A DNA stretch of 30,602 bases from Megamonas hypermegale (GCA_002314325.1 DCFC01000029.1:69516-100117), one strand, 5' to 3'. Counted from the stretch's first letter, positions 15,362 through 25,218 are shown. Made by a program: numbers and translations. The notes: generated by a model from the sequence alone, not told the origin.

Positions 15362-16522
15362 TTAAATATATGATTGAATTGTGAAGTACAGGCCGAAAAT
15401 GAGACCGATGAAGGCGCATACTTTATAAATCATATTGTTTTTAATCTGATTGCGGAATAAAAGTAAAATGACCGTAACCATGAACGGCGGACAGATTGTC
15501 GTCAAAATCGGTACGGCAAGTTCGATTATGGAAGTGAGGCCGAGATTGCACAGTGCCGTGCTGATTAAGATGTTCACGACAATCCAGACTTCGTATTTTA
15601 CTCTGCCGCCGGAGATTTTTTCAAAGAAATATGCCGTAGCACCGGCAAGGCCGATTGCCGTCGTGAGGCAGGCAAAGCCTACGATGATGCCGAGAATAAG
15701 CGTGCCTGTAGAACCGAGCAGGTGATGAGTAATGGCAACGATGAGCTGCGCCTGGTTCAAATCGTGGCTGAGTGTCATGCTGGAAGTAGCGCCGAGATAA
15801 GCAAGACCGCCGTAAATCGAGCAAAGCAGAAGGCCTGCGACAAGACAGATATAAATGATGGCTTTTAACTGAACTTTATGTTCCGTATAACCTTTGAGAC
15901 GAAGCGTATTGAGCATTACGATACCGAAGCCGACAACGGCGAGAATATCCATTGTCTGGTAGCCGGCGATGATGCCGTCCTGAGCTACAGTGGCGGATGT
16001 CGGCGGTGCGATTTCACCAATAGGATTGATGATGCCGACGATGATGAGAATAAACGTACAGATGACAAGTATCGGCGTCAGATATTTACCGATGATATCG
16101 ACAAAGCGCGTCGGCCGGATTGTCGTCGCGAATACGATGGCAAAAAAGATGATGGAAAATGCCAGAAGTGAAATATTGTCCGTGAACGGTGCGATACTCA
16201 TTTCAAAAGTGGTGGCTGCCGTACGCGGCGGAGCGATGAGTACGCCGGTACATAAAATAATGATAATATTTAATATTCTGCCGGGAATTTTGCCCAGTGC
16301 CTCTTCAAGAGCAGTGATACTGCCGCCGCCGAGCACCATAGCGTAAATACCTACGCAGGAAAGAAAAACTTCGACGAAGATGAAGCAGGAAAAACCGGTC
16401 AGCCATTCATCCCCGGAAGTCATGCCGAGATACGGCGGGAAAATCAGATTGCCTGCACCGAAAAACATGGAAAACAGTGCAAAGCCAATTACGATTACAT
16501 CGCGTGATTTAATTTGTTGCAT
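15362..16522 (-). CDS. brnQ: Branched-chain amino acid transport system II carrier protein
   Basis: 386 residues, an LIVCS-family sodium or proton symporter for leucine, isoleucine and valine in the membrane. The family opening is clear: DVIVIGFALFSMFFGAGNLI followed by FPPYLG. Around ten to twelve hydrophobic helices follow, with conserved APPRTAATTFE near residue 97 and the charged turn TIRPTRFVDIIGKYLTP. It is somewhat shorter than the usual 430 or so residues, mostly at the C-terminal end, yet the reading frame closes cleanly. The SD (AAAGGA) is about 15 bases from the ATG, rather far. It has its own promoter and lies immediately upstream of the leuS promoter and T-box, pairing leucine uptake with leucine charging. 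Confidence 0.93.
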   Translation of the reverse strand: MQQIKSRDVIVIGFALFSMFFGAGNLIFPPYLGMTSGDEWLTGFSCFIFVEVFLSCVGIYAMVLGGGSITALEEALGKIPGRILNIIIILCTGVLIAPPRTAATTFEMSIAPFTDNISLLAFSIIFFAIVFATTIRPTRFVDIIGKYLTPILVICTFILIIVGIINPIGEIAPPTSATVAQDGIIAGYQTMDILAVVGFGIVMLNTLRLKGYTEHKVQLKAIIYICLVAGLLLCSIYGGLAYLGATSSMTLSHDLNQAQLIVAITHHLLGSTGTLILGIIVGFACLTTAIGLAGATAYFFEKISGGRVKYEVWIVVNILISTALCNLGLTSIIELAVPILTTICPPFMVTVILLLFRNQIKNNMIYKVCAFIGLIFGLYFTIQSYI

Positions 16523-16583
16523 AAAAATTTTTTAAATCCTTTCTGTAAATTTTTAACGTATAACGTAATAATCATAATTCTAT

Positions 16584-16612
16584 ATTATATAGGTAGATTT
16601 AACTTTATACAA
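16584..16612 (-). promoter_or_regulatory. brnQ promoter
   Basis: Minus-strand TTGTAT (16607-16612), 17-base spacer and perfect TATAAT (16584-16589). The leader contains a tandem TAACGT motif (16555-16566) that could be a regulatory site; no T-box is visible. Confidence 0.6.
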
Positions 16613-16692
16613 CATGAAAATGTGTAAATTTGTAATTTTTTTGTAACGTTGCAGACAAAAATAAACGGCAGTGTATTTAACAGGAAAATAAA

Positions 16693-16714
16693 AAAGGAGC
16701 AGCTCAGCTCCTTT
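16693..16714 (-). terminator. Terminator of the Rrf2 gene
   Basis: The stem AAAGGAGC/GCTCCTTT (16693-16700 with 16707-16714) overlaps the Rrf2 stop codon. It is followed on the minus strand by a TTTTTTATTTT run. Confidence 0.8.
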
Positions 16715-17144
16715 AGATTTCTAAATGCGATTTTTCTTTTGCCTGACGGGCAAGTTCAGCTAGCGTAACGCTGTCAAGATAACCGTTGATTACTTTGTTC
16801 AGTCCCTGCCAGAACGGCAGGACAGTACAAAAATCGGCACGGCTGCAGGCGGGAGAATTTTTTTTGATACAGTCAATGGGCGTCATGTCTCCCTCAGCGG
16901 CACGAAGTATATCGCCCGCCGTGTACTGCATGCTCGGACGGGCAAGCATATAGCCGCCACTGTTGCCGCGTACGCTTTTTACCAGTTTTGCCTTTATGAG
17001 AAGAGCGATAATCTGTTCCATGTATTTCAAGCTGATATTCTGGCGGGCGGCAATGTCTTTAAGCGGGATAGGATTACTGTTGTCGTTTACGGCCAGGTCA
17101 ATCATCGTCCGCAGCGCGTAACGGCCTTTGGTAGATACTTTCAT
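16713..17144 (-). CDS. Rrf2-family transcriptional regulator with three cysteines
   Basis: 143 residues. The N-terminal winged helix is typical: MKVSTKGRYALRTMIDLA, then ISLKYMEQIIALL and VRGNSGGYMLARP. The sensor region has Cys92, Cys100 and Cys106, the three-cysteine layout used by IscR and NsrR relatives to hold an iron-sulfur cluster, although the first spacing (seven residues) is longer than the five in IscR. This suggests iron-sulfur, redox or nitric-oxide sensing rather than the cysteine-less CymR role. No isc or suf genes lie beside it, so targets are unknown. It is divergent from lepA, and the imperfect dyad ACTATTAAAACAGT (17180-17193) between them may be its own operator. Confidence 0.85.
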   Translation of the reverse strand: MKVSTKGRYALRTMIDLAVNDNSNPIPLKDIAARQNISLKYMEQIIALLIKAKLVKSVRGNSGGYMLARPSMQYTAGDILRAAEGDMTPIDCIKKNSPACSRADFCTVLPFWQGLNKVINGYLDSVTLAELARQAKEKSHLEI

Positions 17145-17209
17145 AAACCAGTCACCTCGTCTTTTTTTATTTTTATTTTACTATTAAAACAGTAGGAAAT
17201 CAAATACTA

Positions 17210-17239
17210 TTGCTAGAGTGTTTTGGGAAATGATATAAT
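17210..17239 (+). promoter_or_regulatory. lepA-hemW promoter
   Basis: TTGCTA (17210-17215), 18-base spacer, perfect TATAAT (17234-17239), then a roughly 30-base leader with GGAGGTAATA ahead of the TTG start. Confidence 0.65.
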
Positions 17240-17272
17240 TATATGAAATGAAATTTTGACGGAGGTAATAAA

Positions 17273-19069
17273 TTGGACGCAAAACATATTAGAAATTTTT
17301 CCATTATAGCACATATAGACCACGGTAAATCTACCTTAGCCGATAGATTGATTGAATATACAGGTACTCTTACGGAACGGGAAATGGAAGCGCAGGTTCT
17401 GGACAATATGGATTTGGAACGCGAGCGCGGTATAACGATTAAGGCGCAGACGGTGCGTCTGCACTATAAAGCCAAAGACGGTGAAATATACGAATTAAAC
17501 CTCATTGACACGCCGGGCCATGTGGATTTCAACTATGAAGTATCGCGCAGTCTGGCAGCATGTGAAGGTGCGCTTCTCGTCGTGGATGCCACGCAGGGTG
17601 TGGAAGCGCAGACGTTAGCCAATGTGTATCTGGCACTGGAACATGATTTGGAAATCATTCCGGTAATCAACAAAATCGACCTGCCGAGTGCGGAGCCGGA
17701 AATGGTCAAACAGGAAATCGAAGACATCATCGGTCTGGATACGTCGGATGCGGTGCTTGCCAGCGCCAAAGCCGGTATCGGCATTGAAGAAATCTTAGAG
17801 CAGATTGTGCAGAAAATTCCTGCGCCGCCGGCCGATAACGATAAGCCGCTCAAAGCATTGATTTTCGATTCATATTTTGATGCGTACAAAGGCGTAATAG
17901 CGCATATCCGCGTCGTTGACGGCTGCATTAAGCCGGGCATGAAGCTGAAGATGATGGCGACAGGCAAGGAATTTGAAGTTACGGATATCGGCTGCTTCCG
18001 TCCGGCACCGGTTAATATCAACATGCTGGAAAGCGGCGAAGTAGGTTTCGTGGCGGGCAGTTTGAAAAATGTGCGCGACGTGCGCGTCGGCGATACGGTG
18101 ACGCAGGCTGACAATCCGGCGACGGAGGCTCTGCCGGGTTATCGCGGTGTTACGCCGATGGTGTATTGTGGTTTGTATCCTGTAGACAGTTCCGATTACG
18201 AAAACCTGAAGGATGCTTTGGAAAAACTGCAGTTAAACGATGCGGCGCTGACTTTTGAACCGGAAACGTCCATCGCTCTCGGTTTCGGTTACCGCTGCGG
18301 TTTTCTGGGACTGTTGCATATGGACGTTATTCAGGAACGATTGGAACGCGAGTATAAATTAAAACTCATCACTACGGCACCGAGCGTTATATATCACGTT
18401 TACAAAACGAATAAGGAAATGGTCAAAATCGACAATCCTGCTTCCATGCCGCCGCCGACGGAAATCGAACATATCGAAGAACCGTACGTAAAAGCGACCG
18501 TTATCGTGCCGAACGATTATGTCGGTCCCGTTATGGAAATTTCGCAGGATAAGCGCGGCGTGTTCAAAACGATGGATTATCTCGATGTGAACCGCGTCAT
18601 GATTGTATATCACATTCCGCTCAGTGAAATCATCTATGATTATTTCGACAAGCTGAAATCGGCAACGCGCGGCTATGCTTCGCTCGATTACGAACTGACC
18701 GACTATCAGCCGTCCAAGCTTGTGAAACTGGATATCCTTTTAAACGGCGAACCGGTCGATGCGCTCTCCACGATTGTGCATACGGACAGAGCGGCAATGC
18801 GCGGCCGTCAGCTGGCGGAAAAACTGAAGAACATCATTCCGCGCCAGATGTTTGAAATTCCTATTCAGGCGGCAGTCGGCAACAAGATTATCGCCCGTGA
18901 AAACGTACGTGCAATGCGTAAGGACGTTTTGGCAAAATGCTACGGCGGCGATATCACACGCAAACGCAAACTGCTGGAAAAACAGAAAGAAGGTAAAAAA
19001 CGCATGAAGGCGGTCGGCTCGGTAGAAGTGCCGCAGGAAGCATTCATGGCGATTTTGAAAATAGACTGA
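17273..19069 (+). CDS. lepA: Elongation factor 4 (back-translocating GTPase)
   Basis: 598 residues, standard length. LepA binds the ribosome and helps stalled or mis-translocated complexes. The GTPase domain shows the P-loop AHIDHGKST (13-21), switch [19 protein letters not shown] and NKIDLP. Domain II and the EF-G-like domains follow, and the LepA-specific C-terminal domain is present ([20 protein letters not shown], then a lysine-rich [16 protein letters not shown]). The start is TTG at 17273, ten bases from GGAGG. The stop overlaps the hemW ATG by one base, so the two genes are co-translated, as in many Firmicutes. Confidence 0.98.
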   Translation: MDAKHIRNFSIIAHIDHGKSTLADRLIEYTGTLTEREMEAQVLDNMDLERERGITIKAQTVRLHYKAKDGEIYELNLIDTPGHVDFNYEVSRSLAACEGALLVVDATQGVEAQTLANVYLALEHDLEIIPVINKIDLPSAEPEMVKQEIEDIIGLDTSDAVLASAKAGIGIEEILEQIVQKIPAPPADNDKPLKALIFDSYFDAYKGVIAHIRVVDGCIKPGMKLKMMATGKEFEVTDIGCFRPAPVNINMLESGEVGFVAGSLKNVRDVRVGDTVTQADNPATEALPGYRGVTPMVYCGLYPVDSSDYENLKDALEKLQLNDAALTFEPETSIALGFGYRCGFLGLLHMDVIQERLEREYKLKLITTAPSVIYHVYKTNKEMVKIDNPASMPPPTEIEHIEEPYVKATVIVPNDYVGPVMEISQDKRGVFKTMDYLDVNRVMIVYHIPLSEIIYDYFDKLKSATRGYASLDYELTDYQPSKLVKLDILLNGEPVDALSTIVHTDRAAMRGRQLAEKLKNIIPRQMFEIPIQAAVGNKIIARENVRAMRKDVLAKCYGGDITRKRKLLEKQKEGKKRMKAVGSVEVPQEAFMAILKID

Positions 19070-20205
19070 TGAATAATTTTGGAATGTACATTCACATTCC
19101 GTTTTGCAGACAGAAATGTTTTTATTGCGACTTTGCTTCGGTTAAAGCACCGGAAAGTCTTTACAGACAGTATACGAAAGCTCTTTGTCAGGAAATAGTT
19201 CTCTATCGGGAATTGTTTCCTGATATTTGTCTGGATACGATTTATTTCGGCGGCGGAACTCCTTCGATTTTGCCGCCGCAGTTAATCGGGGAAATTCTGG
19301 CGGAAATAAAAAATTCATTTGCGCTGAATAATCCGTGCGAAATTACACTGGAAGCCAATCCGGGCACAGTGGACGAAGCAAAGCTCTATCAGTTAAGACA
19401 AAACGGAATAAACAGAATAAGTTTCGGCGTACAGGCGGCGCAGAATGAACTGTTGAAAAATATCGGACGTATTCATACGATAGAGGAAGCTGAGAAGGCT
19501 GTGGATGATGCACAAAAAACAGGCTTTAAGAATATCAGCGTGGATTTGATGTACGGCTTGCCACAGCAGACATTTACCATGCTGCAGCAAAGTGTAGCGT
19601 GGGCAGTGAGCCGGAACGTACAGCATATTTCAATTTATGGTTTGCAGATAGAAGAAGGAACTGTTTTCGGCCGGCTGTACGACGAAGGAAAACTGCTCCT
19701 GCCGACGGAAGAGGACTGCGAAAAGATGTATGACTATCTGACAGAAGCTTTGCCGAAATACGGCTACAGACGTTATGAAATATCCAACTTCGCGCAAACG
19801 GGATATGAAAGCAGACACAATCTGGCGTATTGGCAGGACAAACCGTATCTGGGACTGGGCGCAGGCGCGCACGGCTATTACCGGCAAAAGCGCGTGCAAA
19901 ATCCGTTCGACATAAAAAAATATATAAAAAAATGCGGTCAGGGCGTTTTGCCGTTCGAGACGGAGGAAACGGTCGACGCAAAAGCGCATATGGAGGAATT
20001 TTGTTTTTTGGCACTGCGGACGATATGGGGTATAAATAAACAGAAATTCGAGGAAGTATTCCATAAGGATATTCATGCGGTGTACGGTGAAAAAATAGCG
20101 GCATTGCGGCAAAAAAATCTGCTGGAGGAAACAGAAACCGCTGTCGCTTTGACAACAAAGGGCATGAAGTTCGGCAACAGCGTATTCGGTGAATTTCTGC
20201 TTTGA
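19069..20205 (+). CDS. hemW: Radical-SAM heme chaperone HemW (HemN-like)
   Basis: 378 residues. The radical-SAM cluster motif CRQKCFYC uses Cys13, Cys17 and Cys20, preceded by the family opening MYIHIPF. Next come YFGGGTPS, EANPGT, RISFGVQA and DLMYGLPQQT, all HemN/HemW signatures. The length, and the lack of the longer HemN N-terminus with its extra cysteine, favour HemW, a heme-binding chaperone, over a true oxygen-independent coproporphyrinogen oxidase. The C-terminal winged-helix part contains YEISNFAQ and LGLGAGAHGY. It directly follows lepA with one-base overlap. The usual hrcA-grpE-dnaK block does not follow here. Confidence 0.93.
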   Translation: MNNFGMYIHIPFCRQKCFYCDFASVKAPESLYRQYTKALCQEIVLYRELFPDICLDTIYFGGGTPSILPPQLIGEILAEIKNSFALNNPCEITLEANPGTVDEAKLYQLRQNGINRISFGVQAAQNELLKNIGRIHTIEEAEKAVDDAQKTGFKNISVDLMYGLPQQTFTMLQQSVAWAVSRNVQHISIYGLQIEEGTVFGRLYDEGKLLLPTEEDCEKMYDYLTEALPKYGYRRYEISNFAQTGYESRHNLAYWQDKPYLGLGAGAHGYYRQKRVQNPFDIKKYIKKCGQGVLPFETEETVDAKAHMEEFCFLALRTIWGINKQKFEEVFHKDIHAVYGEKIAALRQKNLLEETETAVALTTKGMKFGNSVFGEFLL

Positions 20206-20407
20206 TGTGCACTGCACAAAATACTGCCCCACAGCCTTATTCTTTACAAAGATATGATTTAGTTATATAATTAACTCAAGTGTTAGGGTTTCGGATTGTA
20301 TATCATTTATATATTTTTAGATGGACGGAGAGTTAAATTTTTTATTAATAAATAATAGTGAAACACTATAAATATACAATAATTCAATAATTTGGAGGTG
20401 CTATTTT
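20206..20407 (+). other. Intergenic region upstream of RNase J
   Basis: An AT-rich gap without a gene. It holds a short palindrome TGTGCACTGCACA just after hemW and a small stem ATAGTG/CACTAT (20355-20360 with 20364-20369) in the probable leader. No clear consensus promoter was found. The SD GGAGGTG (20394-20400) serves the TTG at 20408. Confidence 0.5.
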
Positions 20408-22075
20408 TTGGCAAGGGAAGTTCAAAAATTGCAAATAATTCCTTTGGGCGGTCTCGGCGAAATCGGCAAGAATATGACGGTAGTGCGTTACGGTGATGAT
20501 ATTCTCGTCATAGATGCCGGGCTGATGTTCCCTGAAGAAGAAATGCTGGGTATAGATTTAGTTATTCCTGACATTACTTATTTACTGGAAAATAAAGACA
20601 AAATCAGAGCCATTGTGCTCACACACGGTCATGAAGACCATATCGGGGCGCTCCCGTACGTTTTAAGACAAATTCCAGGCATACCGGTTTACGGCACACG
20701 TTTAACTCTCGGTATTCTGGAGGGAAGACTGCGTGAAAACGGTGTTGATGCAGGCAGTCTTCATCCTGTATATCATGGCGATATAATCAGCGCCGGCTGT
20801 TTCACGGTAGGTTTTATCCGCGTAAATCACAGCATTGCCGATGCGTGCGGTCTGTCGGTAAAAACGCCTATGGGCATGATTGTACACACGGGGGACTTTA
20901 AATTCGACTATACGCCGATTGACGGCAAGATGACGGATTTTCGGGCTTTTTCCGATTTAGGCAACCGCGGCGTTCTGGCACTTCTCGCTGACAGTACGAA
21001 TGCGGAGCGTGAAGGTCATACGCCGAGTGAACGGACGGTGGGAATTGCCTTTGACAGGACGTTCCGTAAGGCGAAAAACCGCATAATAATCGCAACGTTT
21101 TCTTCCAACGTGCACCGCATACAGCAGGTTGTCGATACGGCTGTGAAATATAATCGCCGCGTTTCCATACTCGGACGCAGCATGATAAACGTTGTAAATA
21201 TTTCCATAAAACTCGGCTATTTAAATATTCCGGAAGGAACACTCATTGATATTGATGAAATCAACAATTATCCGCCAAACCAGATTGTCATCATAACGAC
21301 GGGCAGTCAGGGCGAGCCGATGTCGGCGCTCACCCGTATGTCCACATCCAATCACCGCAAAGTGGGCATTGTGCCGGGTGATACGATTATCATATCGGCG
21401 ACTCCGATACCGGGCAATGAAAAGCTCGTTTCGCGCACGATTGACAATCTGTTGAAACAGGGAGCCGACGTCGTTTACGGCAGAGATGAGGGAATTCACG
21501 TATCGGGTCATGCCAGCCGTGAGGAACTCAAGCTCATGCACAATCTCGTTCGGCCGAAATTCTTCATTCCGGTGCACGGCGAATACCACCATATTGTAAA
21601 ACATGCCAAACTGGCTGAAAGCATCGGCATGCCGAAGGAAAACATCTTCATCAGCGAAAACGGTCAGGTACTGGAGTTCACACGTGATGAAGGCCATGTG
21701 GCAGGCAAAGTCGTTTCCGGTAAAATCCTTATCGACGGGCTCGGCGTCGGTGATGTCGGCAATATCGTACTGCGCGACCGCCGCCAGCTGTCGCAGGACG
21801 GTATCCTGATTGTCGTTGTCACGATGGATAAACAGCGCTGCTGTATTGCAGCGGGTCCGGATATCGTATCGCGCGGTTTTGTCTATGTACGCGAATCGGA
21901 AGCTTTGATGGATGAAGCGAAGGAACGCGTAACGACGGCTATCGAAAACTGTTTGGCCAACAATATAACGGAATGGTCGGTGCTGAAAAACGATATCCGC
22001 GAAGCTATCGGGCGTTATCTGTATGAAAAAACGCGCCGCCGTCCGATGATTTTACCGATTATCATGGAAGTATGA
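20408..22075 (+). CDS. rnj: Ribonuclease J
   Basis: 555 residues, the full RNase J length. A beta-CASP metallo-beta-lactamase ribonuclease with endonuclease and 5'-exonuclease activity in mRNA decay and rRNA maturation. Zinc ligands are in LTHGHEDHIGALPY (residues 71-84), with the opening IIPLGGLGEIGKNM, the HTGDFKFDYTP strand, and beta-CASP pieces TTGSQGEPMSALTRM, VSGHASREEL and PVHGEYHH. The C-terminal domain is complete. The start is TTG at 20408 behind GGAGGTG. It is transcribed alone; the strong promoter after its stop belongs to the next unit. Firmicutes often have two paralogues (J1/J2), and this sequence alone does not say which this is. Confidence 0.96.
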   Translation: MAREVQKLQIIPLGGLGEIGKNMTVVRYGDDILVIDAGLMFPEEEMLGIDLVIPDITYLLENKDKIRAIVLTHGHEDHIGALPYVLRQIPGIPVYGTRLTLGILEGRLRENGVDAGSLHPVYHGDIISAGCFTVGFIRVNHSIADACGLSVKTPMGMIVHTGDFKFDYTPIDGKMTDFRAFSDLGNRGVLALLADSTNAEREGHTPSERTVGIAFDRTFRKAKNRIIIATFSSNVHRIQQVVDTAVKYNRRVSILGRSMINVVNISIKLGYLNIPEGTLIDIDEINNYPPNQIVIITTGSQGEPMSALTRMSTSNHRKVGIVPGDTIIISATPIPGNEKLVSRTIDNLLKQGADVVYGRDEGIHVSGHASREELKLMHNLVRPKFFIPVHGEYHHIVKHAKLAESIGMPKENIFISENGQVLEFTRDEGHVAGKVVSGKILIDGLGVGDVGNIVLRDRRQLSQDGILIVVVTMDKQRCCIAAGPDIVSRGFVYVRESEALMDEAKERVTTAIENCLANNITEWSVLKNDIREAIGRYLYEKTRRRPMILPIIMEV

Positions 22076-22098
22076 TATAAATAAAATTAATTTTGCTG

Positions 22099-22126
22099 TT
22101 GACATATGCTAAACATTTGTTATAAT
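22099..22126 (+). promoter_or_regulatory. Promoter for the ZTP riboswitch-OFA transporter transcript
   Basis: Perfect TTGACA (22099-22104), 16-base spacer, perfect TATAAT (22121-22126). The predicted start near 22133 puts the riboswitch at the RNA 5' end. Confidence 0.85.
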
Positions 22127-22148
22127 AAAAGCATAAATTGAATAGGCA

Positions 22149-22249
22149 GTGCGGAACTGACGGATTTTAAGTGGAATTAACCACGTGAACCGCATGGCCG
22201 GAGAAAAGTCGACCGTCTGGGCAGAGAAAACTTTGCTCAGGCGGTTTTT
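22149..22249 (+). promoter_or_regulatory. ZTP (pfl-motif) riboswitch with intrinsic terminator, second copy
   Basis: The 37 bases 22156-22192 are identical to 3545-3581. P1 here is GTGCGG (22149-22154) with CCGCAT (22190-22195). Relative to the fhs copy, an A-T pair has become G-C and a G-C pair has become G-T, which keeps the stem. The 3' domain CCGTCTGGGCA (22213-22223) is also the left arm of a terminator whose right arm TGCTCAGGCGG ends at 22244, followed by TTTTT. It precedes an OFA transporter. High ZTP should allow read-through. Confidence 0.92.
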
Positions 22250-22317
22250 ATTTTGCCGTTTGAGGTAAGTTTTCTTTAAGGAGTTAATATCTTTTGAGAT
22301 TGTAAAGGAGATTTATC

Positions 22318-23550
22318 ATGAAAAACAGATGGCTTATCGCATTATCGGCTGTAGGAATTCATATCTGTATCGGCAGTGTATACGCCTGGAGTGTGCTCAC
22401 CAAACCGATTATGGAGCAGATGGGTTTTTCCCTGCAAGAAACGACATGGACTTTTTCTCTGGCTATTTTATTTTTGGGGCTGTCCGCCGGATTTATGGGG
22501 ACATTCGTGGAAAAATACGGCCCGCGCATAAGCGGTTTTACTTCGACGGTATTTTTCGGCATCGGCATGTTCGGTACGGCGCTGGCGCTGTATCTGCATA
22601 GTCTGCCGCTTTTATATATCTGCTACGGCGTAATCGGCGGTATCGGTCTCGGTATCGGCTACATCACGCCTGTATCCACGCTCGTTAAGTATTTTCCGGA
22701 AAAACGCGGCTTCGCTACCGGGCTTGCTATTATGGGCTTCGGTTTTGCCAGCCTCATTGCCGGTCCTGTAATGCAGATACTTACGGCAAGTTTCGGTCTG
22801 GTGGAAAACTTCCTTATTCTGGGCTGTGTATATGCAGTTATCATGAGCGCTTCTTCGGCGTATCTGGCACCGCCGCAGCAGCCGGTCAATATTTTAAATG
22901 CGGCGAAATCAACAGCGGCAAAACCGGCAACTCGGCAATACACTGTCGGCGAAGCGATGAAGGATTGGAAATTCTATGCACTCTGGTGGGTGTTCTTCAC
23001 GAATATAACATGCGGTATCGGTCTCTTGGCCGTTGCATCACCGATGGCGCAGGAAGTAGTAAACATGAGCCCGCTGGCTGCCGCTTCCATGGTCGGCGTA
23101 ATCGGACTGATTAACGGTTTCGGGCGCATTGCATGGTCAACCGTATCTGATTATCTCGGCCGCCGCAATACGTATGTACTGTTTTTCTTCATAGAAATTT
23201 TCGCTTTTTACGCATTGGCGAATACGACGGACGCATTTTTCTTCCAGCTGCTCGTTTTAATCATCGTATCATGCTACGGCGGCGGGTTTTCTTGTATGCC
23301 GGCGTATCTGAGCGATTTGTTCGGCACAAAGCAGCTCAGCGCCATTCACGGCAGAATTCTGACGGCATGGGGCATGGCGGGTATTGCCGGTCCGCTTTTA
23401 TTGTCGTTCATCCGTGAAACGACGCAGAGCTATGCACTTTGTCTTTACGTATTTGCCGGAATGTTCATCGTAAGTTTAATCATCGCTATCATTTTAAAAG
23501 TAAAAACATCGCGCAGGGAACGGCTCGTTTCACGCGATATGACGGTATAA
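22318..23550 (+). CDS. OFA-family MFS transporter (oxalate/formate antiporter type)
   Basis: 410 residues, twelve hydrophobic helices. The opening WLIALSAVGIHICIGSVYAW is the OFA signature. GGIGLGIGYITPVSTLVKYF, then PEKRGFATGLAIMGFG follow, with the MFS-type loop DYLGRRN after helix 8 and a long cytoplasmic loop near residues 190-215. Proven OFA members exchange oxalate for formate, while others carry lactate or other small carboxylates. It is alone in its transcription unit behind a ZTP riboswitch. This links it to one-carbon and purine metabolism and favours formate (or another one-carbon or purine-related carboxylate) as cargo; that is inference. A shared bidirectional terminator follows. 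Confidence 0.9.
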   Translation: MKNRWLIALSAVGIHICIGSVYAWSVLTKPIMEQMGFSLQETTWTFSLAILFLGLSAGFMGTFVEKYGPRISGFTSTVFFGIGMFGTALALYLHSLPLLYICYGVIGGIGLGIGYITPVSTLVKYFPEKRGFATGLAIMGFGFASLIAGPVMQILTASFGLVENFLILGCVYAVIMSASSAYLAPPQQPVNILNAAKSTAAKPATRQYTVGEAMKDWKFYALWWVFFTNITCGIGLLAVASPMAQEVVNMSPLAAASMVGVIGLINGFGRIAWSTVSDYLGRRNTYVLFFFIEIFAFYALANTTDAFFFQLLVLIIVSCYGGGFSCMPAYLSDLFGTKQLSAIHGRILTAWGMAGIAGPLLLSFIRETTQSYALCLYVFAGMFIVSLIIAIILKVKTSRRERLVSRDMTV

Positions 23551-23597
23551 AAAAAGCACCTCAAAAACAGATACAATCTGATTTTGAGGTGCTTTTT
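23551..23597. terminator. Bidirectional terminator between the OFA gene and xth
   Basis: 16-base perfect arms (23551-23566 with 23582-23597, core GCACCTC/GAGGTGC), with an inner CAG/CTG pair and A/T runs on both outer sides, between convergent genes. Confidence 0.93.
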
Positions 23598-24356
23598 TTA
23601 TAAATCAAGTTCCAGACTTACGGGGCAGTGGTCGCTGCCGAAAAATTCGTTATGAATACCGGCATTTTTTATTTTGCTTTGTAAATTGTTGGATACGATA
23701 AAATAGTCAATTCTCCATCCGGCGTTATTTTCGCGCGCTTTGCGCATGTATGACCACCAGCTGTAAATGCCCGTTCTGTCAGGGTACAGATAGCGGAACG
23801 TATCGGTAAAACCGGCTGACAGGAGCTCGGTCATTTTATCGCGTTCCTCATCGGTGAAACCGGCACTGCGCCGATTTGTTTTCGGGTTTTTCAAGTCGAT
23901 TTCCGTATGAGCTACATTCAAATCACCGCAGATTACAACGGGTTTTGTTTTGTTGAGTTTCAATACGTAGGCGCGGAAATCATCTTCCCAGACCATGCGG
24001 TATGAAAGACGTTCTAATTCCCGCTTGGAATTCGGCGTATAAACGCAGACGAGGTAATACGCAGTGAATTCGAGCGTGATGACGCGTCCTTCGTGGTCGT
24101 GTTCATCTATGCCTAGCCCGTAAAATTCCGCCAGCGGTTTCTGCTTGGTGAAAACGGCCGTACCGGAATAGCCTTTTTTGTCGGCGCTGTTCCAGTACTG
24201 ATAATATCCCGGCAAGTCAAGTTCCAGCTGATGCGGCTGCATTTTCGTTTCCTGCAAACAGAAAACATCGGCGTCAAGCGCGTTGAAAGTATCCATAAAA
24301 CCTTTATTCATACAGGCTCTCAGTCCGTTTACGTTCCATGATACGAGTTTTTGCAT
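23598..24356 (-). CDS. xth: Exodeoxyribonuclease III / AP endonuclease
   Basis: 252 residues, a DNA repair enzyme that cuts at abasic sites and removes 3' blocking groups. Catalytic segments of the EEP fold are visible: [10 protein letters not shown] at the N-terminus, CLQETKMQ with the metal-binding Glu, [23 protein letters not shown] and the final [10 protein letters not shown] with the catalytic Asp-His. The WRIDYF segment is the usual substrate pocket. The SD for this gene is formed by the last codons of rsmA, whose stop is one base away, so the pair is coupled. It is the last gene of the rnmV-rsmA-xth run before the bidirectional terminator. Confidence 0.95.
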   Translation of the reverse strand: MQKLVSWNVNGLRACMNKGFMDTFNALDADVFCLQETKMQPHQLELDLPGYYQYWNSADKKGYSGTAVFTKQKPLAEFYGLGIDEHDHEGRVITLEFTAYYLVCVYTPNSKRELERLSYRMVWEDDFRAYVLKLNKTKPVVICGDLNVAHTEIDLKNPKTNRRSAGFTDEERDKMTELLSAGFTDTFRYLYPDRTGIYSWWSYMRKARENNAGWRIDYFIVSNNLQSKIKNAGIHNEFFGSDHCPVSLELDL

Positions 24357-24357
24357 A

Positions 24358-25218
24358 TTATTTCTCCATAGCCGTTTGGCTTAAAATATTGCTGATAGCG
24401 GCAAATTCGTCCATTGTTAAAGTTTCGCCGCGGCGCGTCGGTTCCACACCGGCTTTAGCCAGAACGTCAGCGATGATATTTTTATCCACGCCCATTGATT
24501 TTAAGGCGTTGTTTAACGTTTTGCGGCGCTGACCGAAGGCGGCTTTTACAACGCGGAAGAACATTTTTTCGTCGATTAAATCAACGGCCGGTTGCGGGCG
24601 GACTTTGCAGTCGACAACGACGGAGTCGACTTCCGGCGGCGGCATGAAGGAACGCGGCGGTACATGAAGGGCAATCTCCGGAATTGTATAATACTGCACG
24701 GCAATAGACAGTGCGCCGTATGTCTTGCCGCCCGGATTTGCCGCCATGCGCTCAGCCACTTCCTTTTGCACCATCACGACGATGTCCGTAATCGGCAGAT
24801 GTTTTTCCAAAAGTTCCATGATAATCGGCGTCGTTATATAATACGGCAGATTTGCCACCACTTTGAACGGGCCTTCGCCCATGATTTCGGCAATGTCCAC
24901 TTTGAGAATATCGCCTTGAATTATGCGCACGTTGTCGTATGCTTCCAGTGTATGCGACAGGATTTCCGGCAGCCGTTTATCAAGCTCCACGCATGTTACA
25001 TCAGCACCGGCTTCGCAAAGTGCCTGCGTGAGCGTGCCGATACCGGGACCTATCTCCAGCACTTTGTCGCCCGGCTGGATATCGGCCGCGTCAACAATGC
25101 CCTGTACGATACCGGCATCGATGAGAAAATTCTGTCCCAGTCGTTTGCTCATATGCAGACCGAAGCGCTGTAAAATGTATTTCGTAACTTTTTTATCCGC
25201 TATAGTCGGTTGTTTCAT
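24358..25218 (-). CDS. rsmA: 16S rRNA (adenine(1518)-N6/adenine(1519)-N6)-dimethyltransferase
   Basis: 286 residues (KsgA). It dimethylates two adjacent adenines in the 3' hairpin of 16S rRNA late in 30S assembly, using SAM. The SAM-binding signature is [16 protein letters not shown], with the conserved opening [10 protein letters not shown] and the catalytic [13 protein letters not shown]. The RRKTLNNAL segment lies in the C-terminal helical domain. Its start follows AACGGAGGA with normal spacing, 12 bases after the rnmV stop. The rnmV-rsmA order is conserved in Firmicutes. Confidence 0.97.
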   Translation of the reverse strand: MKQPTIADKKVTKYILQRFGLHMSKRLGQNFLIDAGIVQGIVDAADIQPGDKVLEIGPGIGTLTQALCEAGADVTCVELDKRLPEILSHTLEAYDNVRIIQGDILKVDIAEIMGEGPFKVVANLPYYITTPIIMELLEKHLPITDIVVMVQKEVAERMAANPGGKTYGALSIAVQYYTIPEIALHVPPRSFMPPPEVDSVVVDCKVRPQPAVDLIDEKMFFRVVKAAFGQRRKTLNNALKSMGVDKNIIADVLAKAGVEPTRRGETLTMDEFAAISNILSQTAMEK

